A stretch of DNA of 64,000 bases from positions 64,438,462 to 64,502,461 of the forward strand of contig OZ024744.1 of NCBI GenBank assembly GCA_964016885.1, read 5' to 3'. The stretch is from Eledone cirrhosa. Lineage: Eukaryota; Mollusca; Cephalopoda; Octopoda; Eledonidae. A model generated the notes under the pieces. The model ran no database searches. It was not told where the DNA came from and saw only the letters and a list, made by a program, of their open reading frames with translations. How positions within the stretch are numbered: position 1 is the first letter of the stretch; each line of letters opens with the position of its first letter. The position numbers and the translations under genes were made by a program. This document shows, in pieces, positions 21,850 through 36,400 of this stretch.

Positions 21850-24800
21850 AGAGGACTTGTTAAACAGAGAGAGGACTAGGTCAGGGTTGTTATCTAAAAC
21901 CGAGAGAGCACTAGGTAAGGGTTGTTGTTATCTTAAACAGATTGAGGACTAAGTTCGGGTTGTGGTCCTCTTAAACAGAGAGAAGACTAGGTCAGGGTTG
22001 TTGTCATCTCAAATAGAGAAAGAAGTAGGTTAGGGTTGTTGTTATCTTAAACAGAGAGAGAACTAGGTTAGAGTTGTTGTCATCTTAAACAGAGAGAGGA
22101 CTAGGTTAGGGTTGTTGTTATCTAAAACAGAGAGAGGACTAGGTTAGGGTTGTTGTTATTTTAAACTGAGACAGGAATAGGTTAGGGTTGTTATCTTAAA
22201 CAGAGAGAGAACTAGGTCAGGATTGTTGATATCTTAAACTGAGAGAGGACTAGGTTAGGGTTCTTGTTATCTTAAACTGAGAGAGAACTAGGTCAGGTTT
22301 GTTGTTATCTTAAACAGAGAGAGAACTAGGTCTGGGTTGTTGTCATCTTAAACAGAGAGAGGAATAAGTCAGGGTTGTTATCTTAAATTGAGAGAGGACT
22401 AGGTTAGAGTAATTGTTATCTTAAACTGAGAGAGAAGTAGGTCAGGGTTGTTGTTACCTTAAACTGAGAGAGGGCTAGGTCATGGGTTGTTGTTATCTTA
22501 AACTGAGAGGAGACTAGGATAGGGTTGTTGTCATCTTAAACAGAGAGAGGAATAGGTTAGGGTTGTTATCTTAAACAGAGAGAGGGCGAGGTTAGGGTTG
22601 TTGTCATCTTAAACTGAGAGAGAACTAGGTCGCGGTTGTTATCTTAAACAGAGAGAACTATGTCACAATTGTTATCTTAAACAGAGAGAACTAGGTTAGA
22701 TTTGTCATCTTAAACTGAGAGAGGACGAGGTCAGGGTTGTTGTTATATTAAATTAAGAGAGAACTAGGTCAAGGTTGATGTTATGTTAAACAGAGAGAGG
22801 ACTAGCTTAGGGTTGTTGTCATCTTAAACTGAGAGAGGACTAGGTCAGGGTTGTTGTTACCTTAAACTGAGAGAGGACTAGGTCAGGGTTGTTGTTACCT
22901 TAAACTGAGAGGACTAGGTCAGGGTTGTTGTTATCTTAAACAGAGAGAGGACTAGATTAGGGTTGTTGTCATCTTAAACTGAGAGAGGACTAGGTCAGGG
23001 TTGTTGTTACCTTAAACTGAGAGAGGACTAGGTCAGGGTTGTTGTTACCTTAAACTGAGAGAGGACTAGGTCAGGGTTGTTGTTATCTTAAACAGAGAGA
23101 ACTAGGTCAGGGTTGTTGTTATCTTAAACTGAGAGAGAACTAGGTCAGGGTTGTTGCTATCTTAAACAGAGAGAGGACTAGGCTAGGGTTGTTGTTATTT
23201 TAAACTGAGAGAGTAATAGGTTAGGGTTGGTTTTATCTTAAACAGAGAGAGAACTAGGTTAGGGTTGTTGTCATCTTAAACAGAGAGAGGACTAGATTAG
23301 GGTTGTTGTCATTTTAAACTGAGAGAGAACTAGGTCAGGGTTGTTGTCATTTTAAACTGAGAGAGAACTAGGTCAGGGTTCTTGTTATCTTAAACTGAGA
23401 GGAGAGTAGGATAGGGTTGTTGTCATATTAAACAGAGAGAGAACTAGGTCACGGTTGTTATCTTAAACAGAGAGAACTATGTCAGAATTGTTATTATCTT
23501 AAACAGAGATAACTAGGTTAGATTTGTCATCTTAAACTGAGAGTGAACTAGGTCAGGGTTGTTATATTAAATTAAGAGAGAACTAGGTCAAGGTTGATGT
23601 TATGTTAAACAGAGAGAGGACTAGCTTAGGGTTGTTGTCATCTTAAACAGAGAGAGGACTAGATTAGGGTTGTTGTCATCTTAAACTGCGAGAGGACTAG
23701 GTCAGGGTTGTTGTTACCTTAAACTGAGAGAGGACTAGGTCAGGGTTGTTGTCATCTTAAACTGAGAGAGAAGTAGGTTAGGGTTGTTGTTATATTAAAC
23801 TGAGAGAGAACTAGGTCAGGGTTGTTGCTATCTTAAACAGAGAGAGGACTAGGTTAGGGTTGGTGTTATCTTAAACAGAGAGAGGACTAGCTAAGGGTTG
23901 TTGTTATCTTAAACTGAGAGATAACTAGGTCAGGGTTGTTGCTATCTTAAACAGAGAGAGGACGAGGTTAGGGTTGTTGTTATTTTAAACTGAGACAGGA
24001 ATAGGTTAGGGTTGGTGTTACCTTAAACTGAGAGAGCACTAGGTTAGGGTTGTTGTCATCTTAAACTGAGAGGAGACTAGGTTAGGGTTGTTGTTATCTT
24101 AAACAGGGAGATGACTAGGTTAGGGTTGTTGTCATCTTAAACAGAGAGAGGACTAGGTTAGAGTTGTGGTCCTCTTAAACAGAGAGAGAACTAGGTCAGG
24201 GTTGTTGTTATCTTAAACAGAGAGAGAACTAGGTTAGGGTTGTTGTTATCTTAAACAGAGAGAGGACTAGGTTAGGGTTGTTTTCATCTTAAACAGAGAG
24301 AGAACTAGGTCAGGGTTGTTGTCATCTTAAACAGAGAGAGAACTAGGTCAGGGTTGTTGTCATCTTAAACTGAGAAAGAACTAGGTTAGGGTTGTTGTCA
24401 TCTTAAACTGAGAGAGAACTAGGTTAGGGTTGTTGTCATCTTAAACTGAGAGAGAACTAGGTCACGGTTGTTATCTTAAACTGAGAGAGAACTATGTCAG
24501 AATTGTTATTATCTTAAACAGAGAGAACTAGGTTAGAGTTGTGGTCCTCTTAAACTGAGAGGGAACTAGGTTAGGGTTGTTGTTATCTTAAACTGAGAGA
24601 GAACTAGGTTAGAGTTGTTATCTTAAACTGAGAGAGAACTAGGTTAGAGTTGTTGTCATCTTAAACTGAGAGGGGACTAGGTCAGGGTTGTTGTCATCTT
24701 AAACTGAGAGGAAACTAGGTTTGGGTTGTTATCTTAAACAGAGAGGACTAGGTTAGGGTTGTTGTCATCTTAAATTGAGAGAGGACTAGGTTAGGGTTGT

Positions 24801-27800
24801 TGTCATCTTAAACTGAGAGGACTAGGCCAGGGTTGTTGTTATCTTAAACTGAGAGGGAACTAGGTTAGGGTTGTTGTTATCTTAAACTGAGAGAGAACTA
24901 GGTCAGGGTTGTTGTTATCTTAAACTGAGAGAGAACTAGGTCAGGGTTGTTGTTACCTTAAACTGAGCGAGCACTAGGTTAGGGTTGTTGTCATCTTAAA
25001 CTGAGAGGGAACCAGGTTAGGGTTGTTGTTACCTTAAACTGAGAGAAAACTAGGTTAGAGTTGTTGTTATCTTAAACTAGGTCAGGGTTGTTGTTATCTT
25101 AAACAGAGATAGGACTAGGTTAGGGTAATTGTTATGTTAAACTGAGAGGAGGCTAGGTTAGGGTTGTTCTCATCTTAAACTGAGAGAGGACTATGTCAGG
25201 GTAGTGGACTTGTTAAACAGAGAGAGGACTAGGTCAGGGTTGTTATCTAAAACCGAGAGAGCACTAGGTAAGGGTTGTTGTTATCTTAAATAGATTGAGG
25301 ACTAAGTTATGGTTGTGGTCCTCTTAAACAGAGAGAAGACTAGGTCAGGGTTGTTGTCATCTCAAACAGAGAAAGAAGTAGGTTAGGGTTGTTGTTATCT
25401 TAAACAGAGAGAGAACTAGGTTAGAGTTGTTGTCATCTTAAACAGAGAGAGGACTAGGTTAGGGTTGTTGTTATCTAAAACAGAGAGAGGACTAGGTTAG
25501 GGTTGTTGTTCTTTTAAACTGAGAGAGAACTAGGTTAGGGTTGTTGTTATTTTAAACTGAGACAGGAATAGGTTAGGGTTGTTATCTTAAACAGAGAGAG
25601 AACTAGGACAGGATTGTTGATATCTTAAACTGAGAGAGGACTAGGTTAGGGTTCTTGTTATCTTAAACTGAGAGAGGACTAGGTTAGGGTTGTGGTCCTC
25701 TTAAACAGAGAGAGGACTAGATAAGGGTTGTTGTTATCTTAAACTGAGATATAACTAGGTCAGGGTTGTTGCTATCTTAAACAGAGAGAGGACGAGGTTA
25801 GGGTTGTTGTTATTATAAACTGAGACAGGAATAGGTTAGGGTTGGTGTTATCTTAAACTGAGAGAGGAATAGGTTAGGGTTGTTGTTACCTTAAACTGAG
25901 AGAGCACTAGGTTAGGGTTGTTGTCATCTTAAACTGAGAGGAGACTAGGTTAGGGTTGTTGTCATCTTAAACAGAGAGAGGACTAGGTTAGAGTTCTGGT
26001 CCTCTTAAACAGAGAGAGAACTAGGTCAGGGTTGTTGTTATCTTAAACAGAGAGAGGACTAGGTTAGGGTTGTTTTCATCTTAAACAGAGAGAGAACTAG
26101 GTCAGGGTTGTTGTCATCTTAACCAGAGAGAGAACTAGGTCAGGGTTGTTGTCATCTTAAACTGAGAAAGAACTAGGTTAGGGTTGTTGTCATCTTAAAC
26201 TGAGAGAGAACTAGGTTAGGGTTGTTATCTTAAACTGAGAGAGAACTAGGTTAGAGTTGTCATCTGAAACTAAGAGAACTAGGTTAGGGTTGTTGTCATC
26301 TTAAACTGAGAGAGAACCAGGTCAGGGTTGTTGTCATCTTAAACAGAGAGAGAGAGAACTAGGGTAGGGTTGTTGTCATCTGAAACTGAGAGATAACTAG
26401 GTCACGGTTGTTATCTTAAACTGAGAGAGAACTATGTCAGAATTGTTATTATCTTAAACAGAGAGAACTAGGTTAGAGTTGTGGTCCTCTTAAACTGAGA
26501 GGGAACTAGGTTAGGGTTGTTGTTATCTTAAACTGAGAGAGAACTAGGTTAGAGTTGTTGTCATCTTAAACTGAGAGGGAACTAGGTCAGGGTTGTTGTC
26601 ATCTTAAACTGAGAGGAAACTAGGTTTGGGTTGTTATCTTAAACAGAGGACTAGGTTAGAGTTGTTGTCATCTTAAACTGAGAGAGGACTAGGTTAGGGT
26701 TGTTGTGATCTTAAACTGAGAGAGGACTAGGTCAGGGTTGTTGTTATCTTAAACTGAGAGGGAACTAGGTTAGGGTTGTTGTTATCTTAAACTGAGAGAG
26801 AACTAGGTCAGGGTTGTTGTTACCTTAAACTGAGCGAGCACTAGGTTAGGGTTGTTGTCATCTTAAACTGAGAGGGAACCAGGTTAGTGTTGTTGTTACC
26901 TTAAACTGAGAGAAAACTAGGTTAGAGTTGTTGTTATCTAAAACTAGGTCAGGGTTGTTGTTATCTTAAACAGAGATAGGACTAGGTTAGGGTAATTGTT
27001 ATGTTAAACTGAGAGGAGGCTAGGTTAGGGTTGTTCTCATCTTAAACTGAGAGAGGACTAGGTCAGGGTAGTGGACTTGTTAAACAGAGAGAGGACTAGG
27101 TCAGGGTTGTTATCTAAAACCGAGAGAGCACTAGGTAAGGGTTGTTGTTATCTTAAACAGATTGAGGACTAAGTTATGGTTGTGGTCCTCTTAAACAGAG
27201 AGAAGACTAGGTCAGGGTTGTTGTCATCTCAAACAGAGAAAGAAGTAGGTTAGGGTTGTTGTTATCTTAAACAGAGAGAGAACTAGGTTAGAGTTGTTGT
27301 CATCTTAAACAGAGAGAGGACTAGGTTAGGGTTGTTGTTATCTAAAACTGAGAGAGGACTAGGTTAGGGTTGTTGTTATTTTAAACTGAGAGAGAACTAG
27401 GTGAGGGTTGTTATTTTAAACTGAGACAGGAATAGGTTAGGGTTGTTATCTTAAACAGAGAGAGAACTAGGTCAGGATTGTTGATATCTTAAACTGAGAG
27501 AGGACTAGGTTAGGGTTCTTGTTATCTTAAACTGAGAGAGGACTAGGTTAGGGTTGTGGTCCTCTTAAACAGAGAGAGGACTAGGTTAGAGTTGTCATCT
27601 GAAACAGAGAGAACTAGGTTAGGGTTGTTGTCATCTTAAACTGAGAGAGAGCCAGGTCAGGGTTGTTGTCATCTTAAACAGAGATAGAACTAGGGTAGGG
27701 TTGTTGTCATCTGAAACTGAGAGATAACTAGGTCACGGTTGTTATCTTAAACTGAGAGAGAACTATGTCAGAATTGTTATTATCTTAAACAGAGAGAATT

Positions 27801-28900
27801 AGGTTAGAGTTGTGGTCCTCTTAAACTGAGAGGGAACTAGGTTAGGGTTGTTGTTATCTTAAACTGAGAGAGAACTAGGTTAGAGTTGTTGTTATCTTAA
27901 ACTGAGAGAGAACTAGGTTAGAGTTGTTTTCATCTTAAACTGAGAGGGAACTAGGTCAGGGTTGTTGTCATCTTAAACTGAGAGGAAACTAGGTTTGGGT
28001 TGTTATCTTAAACAGAGAGGACTAGGTTAGGGTTGTTGTCATCTTAAGTTGAGAGAGGACTAGGTTAGGGTTGTTGTCATCTTAAACTGAGAGAGGACTA
28101 GGTCAGGGTTGTGGTCCTCTTAAACAGAGAGAAGACTAGGTCAGGGTTGTCGTCATCTCAAACAGAGAGAGAACTAGGTTAGAGTTGTTGTCATCTTAAA
28201 CAGAGAGAGGACTAGGTTAGGGTTGTTATTTTAAACTGAGAGAGAACTAGGTTAGGGTTGTTGTTATCTAAAACTGAGAGAGGACTAGGTTAGGGTTGTT
28301 GTTATTTTAAACTGAGAGAGAACTAGGTTAGGGTTGTTGTTATTTTAAACTGAGACAGGAATAGGTTAGGGTTGGTGTTATCTTAAACTGAGAGAGAACT
28401 AGGTCAGGGTTGTTGTCATCTTAAACTGAGAAAGAACTAGGTTAGAGTTGTTGTCATCTTAAACTGAGAGAGAACTAGGTTAGGGTTGTTGTCATCTTAA
28501 ACTGAGAGAGAACTAGGTTAGAGTTGTCATCTGAAACTGAGAGAACTAGGTTAGGGTTGTTGTCATCTTAAACAGAGAGAACCAGGTCAGGGTTGTTGTC
28601 ATCTGAAACTGAGAGATAACTAGGTCACGGTTGTTATCTTAAACTGAGAGGGAACCAGGTTAGTGTTGTTGTTACCTTAAACTGAGAGAAAACTAGGTTA
28701 GAGTTGTTGTTATCTAAAACTAGGTCAGGGTTGTTGTTATCTTAAACAGAGATAGGACTAGGTTAGGGTAATTGTTATGTTAAACTGAGAGGAGGCTAGG
28801 TTAGGGTTGTTCTCATCTTAAACTGAGAGAGGACTAGGTCAGGGTAGTGGACTTGTTAAACAGAGAGAGGACTAGGTCAGGGTTGTTATCTAAAACCGAG
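21850..28900. repeat. Satellite HOR block, irregular ~1.8-kb period
   Basis: The rare monomer AGTGGACTTGTTAAAC (or its GAGGACTTG variant) occurs at about 21850, 25203, 27070 and 28846, at spacings of 3,353, 1,867 and 1,776 bp. An older related copy is at 14291. Each is followed by an ATCTAAAACCGAGAGAGCAC monomer. The long first spacing fits about two units with internal rearrangement. Confidence 0.75.
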
Positions 28901-30080
28901 AGAGCACTAGGTTAGGGTTGTTGTTACCTTAAACTGAGAGAGCACTAGGTTAGGGTTGTTGTCATCTTAAACTGAGAGGAGACTAGGTTAGGGTTGTTGT
29001 TATCTTAAACAGAGAGATGACTAGGTTAGGGTTGTTGTCATCTTAAACAGAGAGAGGACTAGGTTAGAGTTGTGGTCCTCTTAAACAGAGAGAGAACTAG
29101 GTCAGGGTTGTTGTTATCTTAAACAGAGAGAGAACTAGGTTAGGGTTGTTATCTTAAACAGAGAGAGAACTAGGTCAGGGTTGTTGTCATCTTAAACAGA
29201 GAGAGAACTAGGTCAGGGTTGTTGTCATCTTAAACTGAGAAAGAACTAGGTTAGAGTTGTTGTCATCTTAAACTGAGAGAGAACTAGGTTAGGGTTGTTG
29301 TCATCTTAAACTGAGAGAGAACTAGGTTAGAGTTGTCATCTGAAACAGAGAACTAGGTTAGGGTTGTTGTCATCTTAAACAGAGAGAACCAGGTCAGGGT
29401 TGTTGTCATCTTAAACTGAGAGATAACTAGGGTAGGGTTGTTGTCATCTGAAACTGAGAGATAACTAGGTCACGGTTGTTATCTTAAACTGAGAGAGAAC
29501 AATGTCAGAATTGTTATTATCTTAAACAGAGAGAACTAGGTTAGAGTTGTGGTCCTCTTAAACTGAGAGGGAACTAGGTTAGGGTTGTTGTTATCTTAAA
29601 CTGAGAGAGAACTAGGTTAGAGTTGTTGTCATCTTAAACTGAGAGGGAACTAGGTCAGGGTTGTTGTCATCTTAAACTGAGAGGAAACTAGGTTTGGGTT
29701 GCTATCTTAAACAGAGAGGACTAGGTTAGGGTTGCTGTCATCTTAAATTGAGAGAGGACTAGGTTAGGGTTGTTGTCATCTTAAACTGAGAGAGGACTAG
29801 GTCAGGGTTATTGTTACCTTAAACTGAGCGAGCACTAGGTTAGGGTTGTTGTCATCTTAAACTGAGAGGACTAGGTCAAGGTTGTTGCTATCTTAAACAG
29901 AGAGAGAAGTAGGTCAGGGTTGTTGTTATCTTAAACTGAGAGAGAACTAGGTCAGGGTTGTTGCTATCTTAAACAGAGAGAGGACTAGGGTAGGGTTGTC
30001 GTTATTTTAAACTGAGAGAAGAATAGATTAGGGTTGTTGTTATCTTAAACAGAGAGAAGACTAGGTTAGGGTTGTTGTTA

Positions 30081-33000
30081 TTTTAAAGTGAGAGAGAACT
30101 AGGTCAGGGTTGTTGCTATCTTAAACAGAGAGAGGGCGAGGTTAGGGTTGTTATTTTAAACTGAGAGAGAACCAGGTCAGGGTTGTTGTCATCTTAAACA
30201 GAGAGAGGACTAGGTTAGGGTTGTGGACCTCTTAAACTGAGAGGAAACTAGGTTAGGGTTGTTGTTATCTTAAACAGAGAGAGGACAAGGTTAGGGTTGT
30301 TGTTATCTTAAACAGAGAGAGGACAAGGTTAGGGTTGTTGTCATCTTAAACTGAGAGAGGACTAGGTTAGGGTTGTTGTCATCTTAAACTGAGAGAGGAC
30401 AAGGTTAGGGTTGTTGTCATCTTAAACAGAGAGAGGACTAGGTTAGGGTTGTGGACCTCTTAAACAGAGAGAGAACTAGGTTATGGTTGTTGTCATCTTA
30501 AACCGAGAGAGAACTAGGTCAGGGTTGTTGTCACCTTAAACCGAGAGGAAACTAGGTTTGGATTGCTATCTTAAACAGAGAGAGGACTAGGTTAGGGTTG
30601 TTGTTATCTAAAACTGAGAGGAGACTAGGTTAGGGTTGTTGTTATCTTAAACTGAGAGAGGACTAGCTAAGGGTTGTTGTTATCTTAAACAGAGAGAGGA
30701 ATAGATTAGGATTGGTGTTATCTTAAACAGAGAGAGGACTAGGTTAGGGTAATTGTATCTTAAACTGAGTGAAATAAGGTCAGTGTTGTTACCTTAAACT
30801 GAGAGAGAACAAGGTTAGGGTTGTTGTCATCTCAAACTGAGAGAGGACTAGGTTAGGGTAATTGTTATCTTGAACTGAGAGAGAACTAGGTAAGGGTTGT
30901 TGTTACCTTAAACTGAGAGAGGACTAGGTCAGGGTTGTTGCTATCTTAAACAATGAGTGGACTAGGTTAGGGTTGTTATCTTAAACTGAGAGAGAACTAG
31001 GTCAGGGTTGTTGCTATCTTAAATAGAGAGAAAACTAGGTTAGGGTTATTGTTATTTTAAACAGAGACGAATAGGTTCGGGTTGGTGTTATCTTAAACAG
31101 AGAGGAATAGGTTAGGGTTGTTGTTATCTTAAACAGAGAACTAGGTCAGGGTTGTTGTCATTTTAAACTGAGAGATAACTAGGTCAGGGTTGTGGTCCTC
31201 TTAAACAGAGAGAGGACTAGTTCCGGGTTGTTGTCATCTTAAACAGAGAGAAGTAGTTCAGAGTTGTTGTTATCTTAAACTGAGAGAGAACTAGGTCAGG
31301 GTTGTTGTCATCTTAAACAGAGAGAAGTAGGTCAGGGTTGTTGTTATCTTAAACTGAGAGAGAACTAGGTCAGGGTTGTTGTCATCTTAAACAGAGAGAA
31401 GTAGGTCAGGGTTGTTGTTATCTTAAACTGAGAGAGAACTAGTCAGGGTTGGTGCTATCTTAAACAGAGACGGGAATAGGTTAGGGTTGTTGTTATTTTA
31501 AACTGAGAGAGGAATAGGTTAGGGTTGGTCTTACCTTAAACTGAGAGAGGACTAGGTCAGGGTTGTTGCTATCTTAAACAGAGAGAGGACTAGGGTTGTT
31601 GTTATCTTAAACAATGAGTGGACTAGGTTAGGGTTGTTATCTTAAACTGAGAGAGAACTAGGTCAGGGTTGTTGCTATCTTAAATAGAGAGAAAACTAGG
31701 TTAGGGTTATTGTTATTTTAAACAGAGACGAATAGGTTCGGGTTGGTGTTATCTTAAACAGAGAGGAATAGGTTAGGGTTGTTGTCATCTTAAACAGAGA
31801 GAGGACTAGGTTAGGGTTGTTGTTATCTTAAACTGAGACATGACGAGGTTAGGGTTGTTGTCATCTTAAACTGAGAGAGAACTACGTCACGGTTGTTATC
31901 TTAAACTGAGAGAGAACTAGGTCAAGTTTGTTGTTATCTTAAACAGCGATAGGACTAGGTCAGGGTTGATGTCATCTTGAACTGAGAGGAAACTAGGTTA
32001 GAGTAGTTGTCATCTTAAACAGAGAGGACTAGGTTAAGGTTGTTGTTATCTAAAACCGAGAGAGGACTAGATTAGGGTAGTTGTCATCTTAAACAGAGAG
32101 AGGACTAGGTTAGGGTTGTTGTTATTTTAAAGTGAGAGAGAACTAGGTCAGGGTTGTTGCTATCTTAAACAGAGAGAGGGCGAGGTTAGGGTTGTTATTT
32201 TAAACTGAGAGAGAACCAGGTCAGGGTTGTTGTCATCTTAAACAGAGAGAGGACTAGGTTAGGGTTGTGGACCTCTTAAACTGAGAGGAAACTAGGTTAG
32301 GGTTGTTGTTATCTTAAACAGAGAGAGGACAAGGTTAGGGTTGTTGTTATCTTAAATAGAGAGAGGACAAGGTTAGGGTTGTTGTCATCTTAAACTGAGA
32401 GAGGACTAGGTTAGGGTTGTTGTCATCTTAAACTGAGAGAGGACAAGGTTAGGGTTGTTGTCATCTTAAACAGAGAGAGGACTAGGTTAGGGTTGTGGAC
32501 CTCTTAAACAGAGAGAGAACTAGGTTATGGTTGTTGTCATCTTAAACCGAGAGAGAACTAGGTCAGGGTTGTTGTCACCTTAAACCGAGAGGAAACTAGG
32601 TTTGGATTGTTATCTTAAACAGAGAGAGGACTAGGTTAGGGTTGTTGTTATCTAAAACTGAGAGGAGACTAGGTTAGGGTTGTTGTTATCTTAAACTGAG
32701 AGAGGACTAGCTAAGGGTTGTTGTTATCTTAAACAGAGAGAGGAATAGATTAGGATTGGTGTTATCTTAAACAGAGAGAGGACTAGGTTAGGGTAATTGT
32801 TATCTTGAACTGAGAGAGAACTAGGTAAGGGTTGTTGTTACCTTAAACTGAGAGACGACTAGGTCAGGGTTGTTGCTATCTTAAACAATGAGTGGACTAG
32901 GTTAGGGTTGTTATCTTAAACTGAGAGAGAACTAGGTCAGGGTTGTTGCTATCTTAAATAGAGAGAAAACTAGGTTAGGGTTATTGTTATTTTAAACAGA

Positions 33001-33400
33001 GACGAATAGGTTCGGGTTGGTGTTATCTTAAACAGAGAGGAATAGGTTAGGGTTGTTGTTATCTTAAACTGAGAGAACTAGGTCAGGGTTGTTGTCATTT
33101 TAAACTGAGAGAAGTAGGTCAGGGTTGTTGTTATCTTAAACTGAGAGAGAACTAGGTCAGGGTTGTTGTCATCTTAAACAGAGAGAAGTAGGTCAGGGTT
33201 GTTGTTATCTTAAACTGAGAGGAAACTAGGTTAGAGTAGTTGTCATCTTAAACAGAGAGGACTAGGTTAAGGTTGTTGTTATCTAAAACCGAGAGAGGAC
33301 TAGATTAGGGTAGTCGTCATCTTAAACTGAGAGAGGACTAGGTTAGGGCAAATGTTATTTTAAACTGAGAGAGAACTATGTTAGGGTTGTTGTCATCTTA
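30081..33400. repeat. Satellite HOR block, ~2,044-bp duplication
   Basis: TTTTAAAGTGAGAGAG at 30081 recurs at 32125 (offset 2,044), followed by GAGAGGGCGAGG, GTGGACCTC and AAACCGAGAG monomers in the same order. AACAATGAGTGGAC monomers occur at about 30953, 31606 and 32888. Part of this block is repeated far to the right near 52.5-53.4 kb. Confidence 0.8.
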
Positions 33401-36400
33401 AACACAGGAGACTAGGTTAGGGTTGTTATCTTAAACTGAGGGAGGACTAGGTCAGGGTTGTTGTCATCTTAAACAGAGGACTAGGTTCAGGTTGTTGTCA
33501 TCCTAAACTGCGAGAGGACTAGGTTAAGGTAATTGTTATCTTGAACTGAGAGAGAACTAGGTCAGGGTTGTTGTTGACTTAAACTGAGAGAGGAGTAGGT
33601 CACGGTTGTTGCTATCTTAAACAGAGAGAGGACTAGGTCAGGGTTGTTGCTATCTTAAACAGAGAGAGGACTAGGTTAGGGTTGTTATTATCTTAAACTG
33701 AGAGAGGACTAGGTTAGAGTTGTTATCTTAAACAGAGAGAGGACTAGGTCAGGGTTGTTGTCATCTTAAACAGAGAGAGTACTAGGTTAGGGTAGTTGTC
33801 ATCTTAAACTGAGAGGACTAGTTTAGAGTTGTTGTTATCTTAAACTGAGATAACTAGGTCAGGGTTCTTGCTATCTTAAACAGAGAGAGAACTAGGTCAG
33901 GGTGGTTGTTATCTTAAACAGAGAGAAGACTAGGGTAGGGTTGTGGTCATCTTAAACTGAGAGAGGACTAGGTTAGAGTTGTGGTCCTCTTAAACAGAGA
34001 GAGGACTAGGTTAGAGTTGTTATCTTAAACTGAGAGAGAACTAGGTTAGGGTTGTTGTTATCTTAAACAGAGAGAGGACTAGGTTAGGTTTGTTGTTATC
34101 TTAAACTGAGAGAGGAATAGGTCAGGGTTGTTGTTATCTTAAACTGAGAGAGGACTAGGTTAGAGTTGTTGTTATCTTAAACTGAGAAAAAAACTAGCTC
34201 AGGGTTGTTGCTATCTTAAACACAAAGAGGACTAGGTCTGGGTTGTCATCTTAAACAGAGAGAGGACTAGGTCACGGTTGTTGTTATCTTAAACAGAGAG
34301 AGAACTAGGTCAGGGTTATTGTCATCTTAAACAGAGAGAGTACTAGGTCAGGGTTGTTGCTACCTTAAACAGAGAGAGGACTATGATAGGGTTGTTGTCA
34401 TCTTAAACAGAGAGAGTACTAGGTTAGGGTAGTTGTCATCTTAAACTGAGAGGACTAGGTTAGAGTTGTTGTTATCTTAAACTGAGAGATAACTAGGTCA
34501 GGGTTCTTGCTATCTTAAACAGAGAGAGAACTAGGTCAGGGTTGTTGTTATCTTAAACAGAGAGAAGACTAGGGTAGGGTTGTGGTCATCTTAAACCGAG
34601 AGAGGACTAGGTTAGGGTTGTGGTCCTCATAAACAGAGAGAGTACTAGGTTAGGGTAGTTGTCATCTTAAACTGAGAGGACTAGGTCAGAGTTGTTGTTA
34701 TCTTAAACTGAGAGATAACTAGGTCAGGGTTCTTGCTATCTTAAACAGAGAGAGAACTAGGTCAGGGTTGTTGTTATCTTAAACAGAGAGAAGACTAGGG
34801 TAGGGTTGTGGTCATCTTAAACTGAGAGAGGACTAGGTTAGGGTTGTGTTCCTCTTAAACAGAGAGAGGACTAGGTTAGGGTTGTTGTCATCTTAAACAG
34901 AGAGAGGACTAGGTCACGGTTGTTGTTATCTTAAACAGAGAACTAGGTCAGGGTTATTGTCATCTTAAACAGAGAGAGGACTAGGTTAGGGTAGATGTTA
35001 TCTTAAACTGAGAGAGGACTAGGTTAGGGTAGTTGTTATCTTAGACTGAGAGAGAACTAGGTCAGGGTTGTTGTTATCTTAAACTGAGAGAGTACTAGGT
35101 TAGGGTAGTTGTTATCTTAAACTGAGATAGGACTAGGTTAGGGTAGTTGTTATCTTAAACTGAGAGAGGACTAGGTTAGGGTAGTTGTTACCTTAAACTG
35201 AGAGAGGACTAGGTTAGGGTTGTTGTTATCTTAAACAGAGAGAGGACTAGGTTAGGGTAGTTGTCATCTTAAACAGAGAGGAGACTAGGTTAGGGTTGTT
35301 GTCATCTTAAACTGAGAGAGGACTAGGTCAGGGTTGTTGCTATCTTAAGCAGAGAGAGGACTAGGTTAGGGTTGTTGTTATTTTAAACAGTGAGAGGACT
35401 AGGTTAGGGTTTGTGTTATTTTAAACTGAGACAGGAATAGGTTAGGGTTGGTGTTATTTTAAACTGACAGAGGAATAGGTTAGGGTTGGTGTTATCTTAA
35501 ACAGAGAGATGACTAGGTCAGGGTTGTTGTTATCTTAAACAGAGAGAGGACTAGGTCAGAGTTGATGTCATCTTAAACTGAGTGGAAACTAGGTTAGGGT
35601 TGTTCTCATCTTAAACTGAGAGAGGACTAGGTTAAGGTTGTTCTCATCTTAAACTGAGAGAGGACTAGGTTAGGGTTGTTATCTTAAACTGAGAGAGAAC
35701 TAGGTCAGGGTTGTTGCTATCTTAAATAGAGAGAAAACTAGGTTAGGGTTATTGTTATTTTAAACTGAGAGAACTAGGTCAGGGTTGTTGTCATTTTAAA
35801 CTGAGAGATAACTAGGTCAGGGTTGTGGTCCTCTTAAACAGAGAGAGGACTAGTTCCGAGTTGTTGTCATCTTAAACAGAGAGAAGTAGGTGAGAGTTGT
35901 TGTTATCTTAAACTGAGAGAGAACTAGGTCAGGGTTGTTGTTATCTTAAACAGAGAGAAGACTAGGGTAGGGTTGTGGTCATCTTAAACTGAGAGAGGAC
36001 TAGGTTAGGGTTGTGGTCCTCTTAAACAGAGAGAGTACTAGGTTAGGGTAGTTGTCATCTTAAACTGAGAGGACTAGGTCAGAGTTGTTGTTATCTTAAA
36101 CTGAGAGATAACTAGGTCAGGGTTCTTGCTATCTTAAACAGAGAGAGAACTAGGTCAGGGTTGTTGTTATCTTAAACAGAGAGAAGATAAGGGTAGGGTT
36201 GTGGTCATCTTAAACTGAGAGAGGACTAGGTTAGGGTTGTGGTCCTCTTAAACAGAGAGAGGACTAGGTTAGGGTTGTTGTTATCTTAAACATAGAGAGG
36301 ACTAGGTTAGGGTTGTTGTCATCTTAAACTAAGAGAGGACTAGGTTAGGGTAGTTGTTATGTTAAACTCAGAGAGAATTAGGTCAGGGTTGTTGTTATCT

